This document shows, piece by piece, positions 17,156-24,617 of a stretch of 64,000 nucleotides of DNA. The first letter of the stretch is position 1. Each line of letters opens with the position of its first letter. The notes below the pieces were generated by a model. It searched no databases. It was not told the DNA's origin and worked only from the letters and a program-made list of their open reading frames with translations. A program made the translations under genes and the position numbers. The DNA is from CAZSDU01 sp963662525 (lineage in GTDB: Bacteria; Bacteroidota; Bacteroidia; Bacteroidales; FEN-979), in contig OY759717.1 in the NCBI GenBank assembly GCA_963662525.1, positions 248,001 to 312,000 on the forward strand, in the 5' to 3' direction.

Positions 17156-17785
17156 TTAATTCTGATGGATCTTTTCAATTTCATTAATAGAACTCTCTGT
17201 GATCAGAAGTTGAGTGGCATCCAGGATTTCATAAGTATTTAAATCTGCTGCCTTCACAACTTTAACACGTTTGAGGTTACGGGCAGATAATACCACATTT
17301 TCCTCCGCATTGGCCATGACCAGCAAAGTTTTCTTCCCTGTAAGCTGGAAGTTTTTCAGAAGTTCACTGAAATTCTTTGTCTTGGCTGTCTCAAAAGAAA
17401 AGTCTTCCAAAACAGTAAGATGATTGTCTTTCAGCTTATAACTGAGTGCTGATTTTCTGGCAAGCTTTTTCAGTTTCTTATTTAATTTAAAACTATAGTC
17501 GCGGGGATGGGGGCCAAATACGCGTGCACCACCACGAAAGAGTGGGCTTTTAATACTGCCTTTACGCGAGCCGCCGGTACCCTTTTGTTTGTGGAGCTTT
17601 TTGGTACTTCCCGAAATTGTCGACTTCTCCAAAGTATCATGTGTACCCTGACGTTGATTGGCCATAAATTGCTTCACATCCAGGTAAATGGCGTGATCAT
17701 TTGGCTCAATTGCGAATACCAGGTCGTCCAGTGTGACCTTCTTGGCGGTCGCTGTTCCTTTTATATTATAGACTGCTACTTCCAT
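17156..17785 (-). CDS. rplD: 50S ribosomal protein L4
   Basis: L4 lines the exit tunnel; in E. coli it also represses the S10 operon. It has 209 residues with the long extended loop KLHKQKGTGGSRKGSIKSPL near residue 65 and the globular C-terminal part. Its start codon lies 10 bases inside the end of rplC, suggesting translational coupling. Whether it regulates this operon cannot be judged from sequence. Confidence 0.97.
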   Translation of the reverse strand: MEVAVYNIKGTATAKKVTLDDLVFAIEPNDHAIYLDVKQFMANQRQGTHDTLEKSTISGSTKKLHKQKGTGGSRKGSIKSPLFRGGARVFGPHPRDYSFKLNKKLKKLARKSALSYKLKDNHLTVLEDFSFETAKTKNFSELLKNFQLTGKKTLLVMANAEENVVLSARNLKRVKVVKAADLNTYEILDATQLLITESSINEIEKIHQN

Positions 17786-18405
17786 CGCTCAATAATTACA
17801 TATGCACCATTCGATCCCGGAATTGCACCTTTTACTAATACAATGTTCTTATCCGGGATAATCTTTAAAATCTGAAGATTGATCACCTTAACACGATTTC
17901 CTCCCATGCGTCCTGCCATTCGGAGTCCTTTCATAACCCTTGAGGGCCAGGAAGACGCACCGACAGATCCAGGAGCCCTGAGACGGTTATGCTGTCCATG
18001 GGTTGCTTCACCAACACCCTTGAAATGATGTCTTTTTACAACACCCTGAAAACCCTTTCCTTTCGAGATACCAACCACATCAATGTATTCTCCTTCTTCA
18101 AAGATGTCGACACGTAAGATATCTCCAAAGACTTTCTGATGACCCGGTTCAAAACGGGTAAACTCAGCAAGTACTTTTTTCGGAGTAATACCAGCTTTTG
18201 CAAAATGCCCACGTTCAGCTTTGGTCGTGTGCTTTTCCTTTTTATCTTCAAAAGCCAGCTGGATGGCATCGTAACCTTCCTTTTCTTTGGATCGGACCTG
18301 TGTAACAACACAAGGACCAGCTTCAATGACCGTGCAGGGAACATTTTTCCCGTTAGCATCGTAGATACTGGTCATCCCGATTTTTTTACCAATTAATCCA
18401 GACAT
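17776..18405 (-). CDS. rplC: 50S ribosomal protein L3
   Basis: L3 reaches the peptidyl-transferase centre through a long loop. It has 209 residues starting MSGLIGKKIGMTSIYDANGK. The conserved block GFQGVVKRHHFKGVGEATHG and the loop PGSVGASSWPSRVMKGLRMA are present. Its last codons overlap rplD by 10 bases. Confidence 0.98.
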   Translation of the reverse strand: MSGLIGKKIGMTSIYDANGKNVPCTVIEAGPCVVTQVRSKEKEGYDAIQLAFEDKKEKHTTKAERGHFAKAGITPKKVLAEFTRFEPGHQKVFGDILRVDIFEEGEYIDVVGISKGKGFQGVVKRHHFKGVGEATHGQHNRLRAPGSVGASSWPSRVMKGLRMAGRMGGNRVKVINLQILKIIPDKNIVLVKGAIPGSNGAYVIIERWK

Positions 18406-18439
18406 TTCTTAATTTTTTTACTTTAGGTTCAATTACCGA

Positions 18440-18745
18440 TCACACCTTGATTTCAACTTCCACGCCACTGGGAAGCTCGAGCTTCATTAATGCATCAATT
18501 GTTTTAGAAGTAGTGCTGTAAATATCCAGCAACCGCTTGTAGGTGCATAACTGAAACTGTTCCCGCGATTTCTTGTTCACGAAGGTTGAACGCAACACCG
18601 TGAAGATCTTTTTATCCGTTGGCAAAGGAATGGGGCCGCTTACAACAGCTCCGGTAGCCTTGACGGTTTTTACGATCTTCTCGGCTGATTTATCAACCAG
18701 GCTGTAATCGTAAGACTTCAGTTTAATTCTAATTCTCTGGCTCAT
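18440..18745 (-). CDS. rpsJ: 30S ribosomal protein S10
   Basis: S10 has 101 residues, starting MSQRIRIKLKSYDYSLVDKS. The family signature VSGPIPLPTDKKIFTVLRST lies near residue 36 and the VNKKSREQFQLCTYKRLLDI loop follows. S10 is also the partner of NusB in antitermination. It starts 6 bases after fusA, without tuf in between, so the str and S10 groups are joined directly. Confidence 0.98.
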   Translation of the reverse strand: MSQRIRIKLKSYDYSLVDKSAEKIVKTVKATGAVVSGPIPLPTDKKIFTVLRSTFVNKKSREQFQLCTYKRLLDIYSTTSKTIDALMKLELPSGVEVEIKV

Positions 18746-18751
18746 AAAAAA

Positions 18752-20857
18752 TTAATATGCGGGAACGTATCCCCTGATTTTATATAAAACTTCATTTTGA
18801 ATTTCCAGAGGAATACCTGAATACCTGAAAAACTCAAGCATTTCAGTAGCTCTTCCGGAGGTAAGACTGCGAAGGGTGGTCACATAACCGAACATCTCAG
18901 CCAATGGCACCCTGCCACGAATGACCTGATTTCCGATTCTTGATTCCACTTCTTCTACATGTCCTCTGCGTTTGCTTATATCACCGGTCACTTCTCCCAT
19001 ATATTCACTGGGGGTAATGATCTCAAACTTCATAATGGGCTCAAGTAAAACTGACTTTGCCTTTTTACAGGCCTCCCTGAATGCAATTCCTGCAGCAATC
19101 TGGAAGGAAAGGGCATCAGAATCAACACTGTGGTATGATCCGTCAATCAGCCTGACTTTGATGCTTTCCATGGGGAAACCAATAATAGGTCCGTTGGTCA
19201 TAGCAGCTTTAAGGCCTTTTTCAATGGAGGGGATGAATTCTCTGGGAATGCTTCCTCCTTTGATATCATTGATGAACTGCAATCCCTTTATTCCTTCATC
19301 GGCAGGCGATACTTCGATCACCAGATCAGCAAAGCGGCCTTTGCCACCAGATTGCTTTTTATACACTTCATGATGCATTACCGTATTGGTAATTGCTTCC
19401 TTGTATGCAACCTGGGGATTGCCACGGTTAACCTCAATATTGAATTCACGACGCATGCGGTCGCAAATAATATCGAGATGCAGTTCGCCCATACCACTGA
19501 TCAGGGTCTGGCCTGTCTCATTATCCACCCTGACCTGGAAAGTAGGATCTTCCTCTGTCAGCTTATTTAAAGCAACAGCAAGTTTTTCCACATCATCCTG
19601 AGTTTTAGGCTCAACAGCCATATTAATGACAGGTTCCGGAAATGCCATGCGTTCAAGGACAATGGGATGCTTGAGGTCGCAAAGGGTATCACCAGTATGA
19701 ATTTCTTTAAATCCAACGGCAGCGCCGATTTCACCGGCTTCTATCCGTTTCAGTGGATTTTGCTTGTTGGCGTGCATCAGCATGATGCGGTTAATGCGTT
19801 CCTTTTTATTGGTATTTCCGTTAAGTACGACTTCGCCTGCATCCAAAGCACCGGAATAAACGCGGAAGAATGCAATCCGCCCGACAAAAGGATCGGTGGC
19901 AATCTTAAATGCGATGGCAGCAAAGGGTTCCTGAGGATCGGGACGACGAATTTCTTCTTTTTCCGTATATGGATTAATCCCGATAACGGGAGGCATATCA
20001 TAAGGTGAAGGCAGGAATTTGATAATGCTGTCGATGAGCAACTGAACTCCTTTATTTTTAAAGGAAGCCCCACAGATCACAGGCGTAATCCGGCTTTGTA
20101 ATGTTGCTTTTCTTAATTCTGTAATGATCTCATCTTCCGTAATGGAGTTATGATCATCCATGAATTTATGAAGTAAGGTATCGTTCTCCTCGGCAGCACC
20201 TTCGATCAGTTTCATACGGTATTCATCTACCAAGGTAGTCATATCTTCCGGAACCGGAATTTCAGCATATTCTCGTCCCAAAGAATTCTCGTCCCAGCAA
20301 TAGGCTTTCCCTGAGATAAGATCCACAATACCGGTGAAATTATCTTCTGCTCCGATGGGCAACTGAATGGGGACAGGATTGGCGCCCAGTTTTTCCCTGA
20401 TCTGCTGAACGACGTGAAAAAAATCAGCCCCGGTGCGATCCATCTTGTTGACGAAACTCAAACGGGGCACTTTGTATTTATCAGCTTGTTTCCAGACTGT
20501 TTCAGACTGAGGTTCCACCCCACCAACGGCGCAGAATATTGCTACGGCTCCGTCGAGCACGCGAAGGGAGCGTTCCACTTCCACTGTAAAATCAACATGT
20601 CCTGGGGTGTCGATAATATTGATACGATACTTTTCATTCAGATAATCCCAGTAAACGGTTGTAGCGGCTGAAGTGATGGTGATTCCGCGTTCCTGTTCCT
20701 GGATCATCCAATCCATGGTCGCAGTACCATCGTGAACCTCACCCAATTTATAGTTGATGCCGGTATAATACAGGATGCGCTCCGTCGTCGTGGTCTTACC
20801 CGCGTCGATGTGCGCCATAATGCCAATATTCCTTGTATTTTCCAGCTTTTCGCTCAT
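18752..20857 (-). CDS. fusA: Translation elongation factor G
   Basis: EF-G drives ribosomal translocation by GTP hydrolysis. The frame is open upstream to 21010, but that part overlaps rpsG; the start at 20857 (MSEKLENTRNIGIMAHIDAG) sits one base after the rpsG stop and gives 701 residues, the family length. The GTPase motifs are visible: G1 AHIDAGKTT (15-23), switch II DTPGHVDFT, and NKMD. Domain IV and the terminal GYVTTLRSLTSGRA block are intact. Bacteroidetes often have more than one EF-G; this is the str-operon copy. Confidence 0.97.
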   Translation of the reverse strand: MSEKLENTRNIGIMAHIDAGKTTTTERILYYTGINYKLGEVHDGTATMDWMIQEQERGITITSAATTVYWDYLNEKYRINIIDTPGHVDFTVEVERSLRVLDGAVAIFCAVGGVEPQSETVWKQADKYKVPRLSFVNKMDRTGADFFHVVQQIREKLGANPVPIQLPIGAEDNFTGIVDLISGKAYCWDENSLGREYAEIPVPEDMTTLVDEYRMKLIEGAAEENDTLLHKFMDDHNSITEDEIITELRKATLQSRITPVICGASFKNKGVQLLIDSIIKFLPSPYDMPPVIGINPYTEKEEIRRPDPQEPFAAIAFKIATDPFVGRIAFFRVYSGALDAGEVVLNGNTNKKERINRIMLMHANKQNPLKRIEAGEIGAAVGFKEIHTGDTLCDLKHPIVLERMAFPEPVINMAVEPKTQDDVEKLAVALNKLTEEDPTFQVRVDNETGQTLISGMGELHLDIICDRMRREFNIEVNRGNPQVAYKEAITNTVMHHEVYKKQSGGKGRFADLVIEVSPADEGIKGLQFINDIKGGSIPREFIPSIEKGLKAAMTNGPIIGFPMESIKVRLIDGSYHSVDSDALSFQIAAGIAFREACKKAKSVLLEPIMKFEIITPSEYMGEVTGDISKRRGHVEEVESRIGNQVIRGRVPLAEMFGYVTTLRSLTSGRATEMLEFFRYSGIPLEIQNEVLYKIRGYVPAY

Positions 20858-20858
20858 A

Positions 20859-21326
20859 TTAAAAACGGAAATGGCTGAAGGCCTTGTTGGCTTCTGCCAT
20901 GCGGTGAGTATCTTCTTTTTTCTTGAATGCGGCTCCTTCTTCTTTAAAAGCAGCAACGATCTCGGCAGCCAGTTTCTGTCCCATGCTTTTTTCATGACGC
21001 TTGCGGGCATAATTTACAAGGGCTTTCATGCCGATGGACATTTTGCGCGAAGGACGTATTTCAGATGGAATCTGGAAAGTTGCACCACCGATGCGGCGGC
21101 TGCGTACCTCCACTGAGGGAGTAACATTGGCCAATGCTTTCTTGAAAACCTCGAGGCCATCTTCTTTCGTTTTATCAGCAACGGTCTCAATGGCTTCGTA
21201 AAAGACATCATAAGCAATATTCTTCTTACCCCTGAGCATTAAATTGTTTACGAACTTGGTTACCAAGGTATCGCTAAACTTTGGATCAGGAACTATGGGT
21301 CTTTTTTTTGGTCTGGCTTTTCTCAT
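20859..21326 (-). CDS. rpsG: 30S ribosomal protein S7
   Basis: S7 nucleates assembly of the 16S head. It has 155 residues starting MRKARPKKRPIVPDPKFSDT, with the family signature VTKFVNNLMLRGKKNIAYDV and the C-terminal RKRHEKSMGQKLAAEIVAAF. It is followed by fusA after one base and preceded by rpsL after 52 bases. Confidence 0.98.
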   Translation of the reverse strand: MRKARPKKRPIVPDPKFSDTLVTKFVNNLMLRGKKNIAYDVFYEAIETVADKTKEDGLEVFKKALANVTPSVEVRSRRIGGATFQIPSEIRPSRKMSIGMKALVNYARKRHEKSMGQKLAAEIVAAFKEEGAAFKKKEDTHRMAEANKAFSHFRF

Positions 21327-21378
21327 ATTATTCTACTTATATATAAGTACGGGCGTCCTGACAGGTTGCCCTTTCAAT

Positions 21379-21762
21379 TTATGATTTCTTTTCTTTGGGA
21401 CGTTTGGCACCATATTTCGAACGACGCTGCTTGCGGCCTTCCACACCTGATGTATCCAATGCGCCACGGATAATATGATAACGAACACCGGGAAGGTCTT
21501 TCACACGACCACCCCTGATCATGACGATGGAGTGCTCCTGAAGGTTATGACCTTCACCAGGAATGTAAGCATTTACTTCTTTCCCATTGGTCAGCCTGAC
21601 ACGGGCAACTTTACGCATGGCAGAATTTGGTTTCTTTGGAGTGGTCGTGTATACGCGAACGCAAACACCACGACGCTGCGGACAGGAATCCAGGGCAGGA
21701 GCCTTGCTCTTATCCGTTAATTTCTTTCTTCCTTTACGAACCAATTGCGAAATCGTAGGCAT
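21379..21762 (-). CDS. rpsL: 30S ribosomal protein S12
   Basis: S12 lies in the decoding centre. It has 127 residues starting MPTISQLVRKGRKKLTDKSK. The streptomycin-relevant loops TTPKKPNSAMRKVARVRLTN and GGRVKDLPGVRYHIIRG carry the usual Lys residues, so no known resistance change is seen. It is the first gene of the ribosomal operon, and two promoters lie upstream. Confidence 0.98.
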   Translation of the reverse strand: MPTISQLVRKGRKKLTDKSKAPALDSCPQRRGVCVRVYTTTPKKPNSAMRKVARVRLTNGKEVNAYIPGEGHNLQEHSIVMIRGGRVKDLPGVRYHIIRGALDTSGVEGRKQRRSKYGAKRPKEKKS

Positions 21763-21813
21763 ATCTGATAATTTATTTAATTTTTATGGTTTTTTGCCCC
21801 AAAAAAGGGAGTG

Positions 21814-21843
21814 CAAAAGTACAAATTAATATTATACAACCAA
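21814..21843 (-). promoter_or_regulatory. Proximal promoter of the ribosomal operon (P1)
   Basis: On the minus strand a TTG (21843-21841), a 19-bp spacer and TACTTTTG (21821-21814) match the Bacteroidetes housekeeping promoter (-33 TTG / -7 TAnnTTTG). The predicted start gives an rpsL leader of about 45 bases. Confidence 0.7.
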
Positions 21844-21849
21844 CATTTT

Positions 21850-22063
21850 GATTGAAAAACCAAACAAAAGTCTTTCAAATCAATTTAATTTACGGGAATG
21901 TTTAGCTTGAAAATGCAAAGGAAGGTGATAATTTCAGGGAGACTTTTAATCGAAAACAACGGAGTGTCTGCGATTGGAACCTATAGATGTCTCACTTTAT
22001 CAGGTTTCCTTGCCGTTTCCGGCGGATATTCCCTACGAAAACAAAAAACTATTTTCGAGGGTG
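21850..22063 (-). other. Hairpin-rich long leader of rpsL (between P2 and P1)
   Basis: The 358-base region between rpsL and the methyltransferase gene contains no convincing gene. If transcribed from P2, its 5' part can fold into three hairpins on the minus strand: CGAAAA/TTTTCG (plus-strand 22036-22057), GCCG-GAAA-CGGC with a GNRA tetraloop (22012-22023), and GGAAACCT/AGGTTCC (21976-22009). The last ~80 bases before P1 look unstructured. No known leader family was recognised. The function as a regulatory RNA is inference. Confidence 0.4.
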
Positions 22064-22093
22064 CAAAGGTATAATTTATTTTGACTCAACCAA
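22064..22093 (-). promoter_or_regulatory. Distal promoter of the ribosomal operon (P2)
   Basis: On the minus strand a TTG (22093-22091), a 19-bp spacer and TACCTTTG (22071-22064) have the same architecture as P1, 250 bp away. Transcription from here would give a leader of about 295 bases. Confidence 0.68.
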
Positions 22094-22120
22094 AAAAAAT
22101 GTTAAAAATTTATAAAAAAA

Positions 22121-22861
22121 TCATTTCCCTTTTATAATCATCACAGTACCTTCCATATCCGGGATTTGGATGATTGATTCCGGGATCTCTTTTAAAAATT
22201 TATCTACTGCTTTCAGAACACCTCCCCATTTTTCATTGTAATCGTGGATGAGTATCACTCCTCCCTGCGACAACCGGGGATAAAAAAACTCCAGCCCGTT
22301 TCTGGTCGGATGGTAAAGGTCTGCATCAATATTGACCAGGGCAAAAATTTCATTTTCCAGACCAGAAGATGTTTCGGGAAAAACGCCCGGATGAATAAGC
22401 AGGTTCCCGCTATCGCCAATCTTTTTAATCACCCTGGCAATGGAAGTATCAGCAAAATCATCAGGTGAATAAGTGGCCGCCACCCCTGTTTCAGATTTCA
22501 GTTCCGAAAGGGTGAAGCCTTCGAAGGTATCGAAAAGATGAAATTTCCGGTCCGGATCCATCCGGTGGAGTATCCTGGCGCTATCGCCCCTATAAACGCC
22601 CAATTCGGCAAACGCCCCCCGGATATTTTCCCGTTTTAAGCGTTCCACCTGGAACCACCAGTTGAAAAAACGCACCTTATCCGGATAATTTCTTTCTAAT
22701 CTTATCAGATCCCGGCTTACTTTTCCAGCTTTTTTAGCATGCTGCCAGACCACTGGCTGGTAATCCCTGTCGAAGATCATATCCCAAGTATACCTTATTA
22801 ATATAATAAAGACTACCAGGATAAGCAGGTAATTGATCAACTGAAAGATGGGTAGATTCAT
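22121..22861 (-). CDS. Membrane-anchored TylF/macrocin-like O-methyltransferase
   Basis: The longer start at 22903 would lie inside the terminator and upstream of the promoter -7 element; the ATG at 22861 (MNLPIFQLINYLLILVVFII) follows them and is chosen, giving 246 residues. Residues ~3-25 form one membrane helix. The rest is a SAM-dependent methyltransferase of the TylF type: FAELGVYRGDSARILHRM is the SAM-binding loop, FHLFDTFEGF follows, and VNIDADLYHPTRNGLEFFYP and GGVILIHDYNEKWGGV carry the acidic metal-site residues typical of the family. TylF relatives methylate sugar hydroxyls; substrate unknown here. It stands alone, divergent to nothing, behind the TED-like lipoprotein gene. Confidence 0.75.
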   Translation of the reverse strand: MNLPIFQLINYLLILVVFIILIRYTWDMIFDRDYQPVVWQHAKKAGKVSRDLIRLERNYPDKVRFFNWWFQVERLKRENIRGAFAELGVYRGDSARILHRMDPDRKFHLFDTFEGFTLSELKSETGVAATYSPDDFADTSIARVIKKIGDSGNLLIHPGVFPETSSGLENEIFALVNIDADLYHPTRNGLEFFYPRLSQGGVILIHDYNEKWGGVLKAVDKFLKEIPESIIQIPDMEGTVMIIKGK

Positions 22862-22880
22862 GAACGGGCAGGTTTGCAGG

Positions 22881-22888
22881 CAAAGGTA
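22881..22888 (-). promoter_or_regulatory. -7 element of the methyltransferase gene
   Basis: The minus strand reads TACCTTTG, an exact TAnnTTTG match, 20 bases before the chosen ATG. No TTG stands at the right distance upstream. It directly follows, and by one base overlaps, the T tract of the preceding terminator. Confidence 0.4.
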
Positions 22889-22922
22889 AAAAAAAGAAGG
22901 CAACCATTTCCGGATTGCCTTC
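22888..22922 (-). terminator. Intrinsic terminator after the TED-like lipoprotein gene
   Basis: On the minus strand GAAGGCAA pairs perfectly with TTGCCTTC (8 bp) around an 11-nt loop, followed by eight T. It starts 32 bases after the stop of the lipoprotein gene. Confidence 0.82.
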
Positions 22923-22953
22923 CTGTTGAAAAAAACTATGGTTAAATTTTCGA

Positions 22954-24444
22954 TCAGGGATCGATTTTAATAAACATGGTCTGTATGGTGGGATTCGGAG
23001 CATTGGGTAAAGTTCCGGTTGGGATGAAGATTATACAAGCCCATCCGCCTGAAGGAACTTTATAATTATCCCCATATAATTCAGCATCATTGTACATCTG
23101 CTGAGCCCATTGCATGCTAGCTAAGGCACGCACGCCACTGTGAGCCTGGCCATTCCAGGGTGGTGTATCATATAACCAGATGGCACCCTGGAGGTCATCC
23201 CATAAATATCCCGGATACCAGTCCAGATGGTTGAGTATCCAGTTAATTTTTGCCCATTTTGCACTTTGTGCAAAGGCAGGTAATTGAGAAGGATACATAG
23301 ATGAATAAACATCCATGGGATAAGTTTGGCCAACATTGATGGTTGTCTGGTGATCAGCGCACCATGAAGCTACAGTTGAATTAACTATTTCATATCCTGA
23401 AGGAATTCCAGTTAAACTTGCATCAACATAACCGCCCTGTGATCCGGGTGCATAAGCACCAATAATCTGGTAACTACAAGAGGAAGGAAGGTTCATCCAG
23501 GGAGGAATGACCAGGTCGGCATTCGGAACACAATTTCCAAGAGCAAAATCAACTACGCCATCGGTACCTTGAGGAATAAGATTATCATCGGTAATCAGCC
23601 AGCTGTGGAAATAAACATAATTGAAACCCGTACCTTGTCTGACCAGGATGTATAATTTGAATTCAAAGGAATCCAACTGATGTAGATTATCACCATAAGT
23701 TACTGCCAGGGGTTGTCCTTCACCTTTCCAGGCCTCGTTATTAAATGTTCCTGTCAATATACCATTCCGGTAAACCTCAATTTTAAAAATAGCCGGCATG
23801 TCAAGCTGCAGTCCCTGCGACTGTTGGGCATATAATGATCCGATATAATCATTGACATTCTTGATACAGATATCACCGAAGAAAGTTTCTTCCCTGACCA
23901 CGATCTCGTTAATCTGGAAATAGGTAAATCCGAAATCATCATAATGATCAGCTTCGTAACATACTACTTCAATAGGAAACTCAAGTTTGGTAAATTCGTC
24001 AACTGTGAATGGAATATTGATCGGAGTTACCACAAACCCGGCATAAGTACTTCCGGAATGCGGGGTTGCTGCCAACAATACATCATCTGTCAGGTTATTG
24101 GGCGTGTTATTATCGCTCCAAAGGGTAAATTCTTTCACCGTATGCGCTCCCACCGATAATTTGATGGTATTGGAATACGGAATATCACTGATGTAGAAAA
24201 CATCAATTTTGTATAAGCTGTCATCAATCTGTACCTTGACATAATCTGCCTGCACTTCAAAGCATGGCAATGCATTGGTTGATTTGACGTTGCCCAGAAG
24301 TTCACCGGCCTTGATGGTAAAACTGACTTCCTGGCTTGGCTGCTTCGGGTCATTATCGGGCAACTTGTTACAACTATAAAGTGTAACCAGCCCAAGGGCG
24401 AATAGAAGAAAAGCAAATGATCTGAATTCTAATAACCTTTTCAT
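22954..24444 (-). CDS. Surface lipoprotein with C-terminal thioester-domain-like region
   Basis: The start at 24444 (MKRLLEFRSFAFLLFALGLV) gives a lipoprotein signal with lipobox LYSC at residues ~22-25, so the protein is lipidated; an ATG at 24504 lies within the promoter and is rejected. 496 residues. The middle (~60-300) is beta-rich and not recognised. Residues ~345-490 resemble the Cys-Gln thioester domain (TED/TQXA) of Gram-positive adhesins: a Cys in ASWCADHQTTI (Cys362), the helix AKWAKINWILNHLDWYPGYL, and Gln in DDLQGAIWLYD (Gln419). In that family the Cys and Gln side chains form an internal thioester that can bond covalently to host or surface amines. The assignment rests on motif order and spacing; no homology search was possible. 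Confidence 0.6.
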   Translation of the reverse strand: MKRLLEFRSFAFLLFALGLVTLYSCNKLPDNDPKQPSQEVSFTIKAGELLGNVKSTNALPCFEVQADYVKVQIDDSLYKIDVFYISDIPYSNTIKLSVGAHTVKEFTLWSDNNTPNNLTDDVLLAATPHSGSTYAGFVVTPINIPFTVDEFTKLEFPIEVVCYEADHYDDFGFTYFQINEIVVREETFFGDICIKNVNDYIGSLYAQQSQGLQLDMPAIFKIEVYRNGILTGTFNNEAWKGEGQPLAVTYGDNLHQLDSFEFKLYILVRQGTGFNYVYFHSWLITDDNLIPQGTDGVVDFALGNCVPNADLVIPPWMNLPSSCSYQIIGAYAPGSQGGYVDASLTGIPSGYEIVNSTVASWCADHQTTINVGQTYPMDVYSSMYPSQLPAFAQSAKWAKINWILNHLDWYPGYLWDDLQGAIWLYDTPPWNGQAHSGVRALASMQWAQQMYNDAELYGDNYKVPSGGWACIIFIPTGTLPNAPNPTIQTMFIKIDP

Positions 24445-24501
24445 AATTTTTTGTTTTTGCTTTAATTTGGTTTTAAAATAATTATAAAATTTATACAATG
24501 T

Positions 24502-24533
24502 CAAAGATAGGGTTGTTGTTACCTTGAAATCAA
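24502..24533 (-). promoter_or_regulatory. Promoter of the TED-like lipoprotein gene
   Basis: The minus strand has TTG (24533-24531), a 21-bp spacer and TATCTTTG (24509-24502), a TAnnTTTG match. The predicted leader is about 50 bases. The promoter separates this gene from the LruC-domain gene upstream. Confidence 0.55.
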
Positions 24534-24617
24534 CTTAAACCTCGTAAATGTGATAATCTGCTTTGTAACCGTAGCTTTTTTATTAGTATGCGTTACCATT
24601 TATTAATTTTTAAAATA

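Noticed and set aside
20858..21010. Upstream extension of fusA
   Set aside because: It would overlap rpsG and add 51 residues not seen in EF-G; the ATG at 20857 is the natural start.
21850..22063. A small protein gene in the rpsL leader
   Set aside because: No frame of reasonable length with a start and family-like sequence was found in the coding direction.
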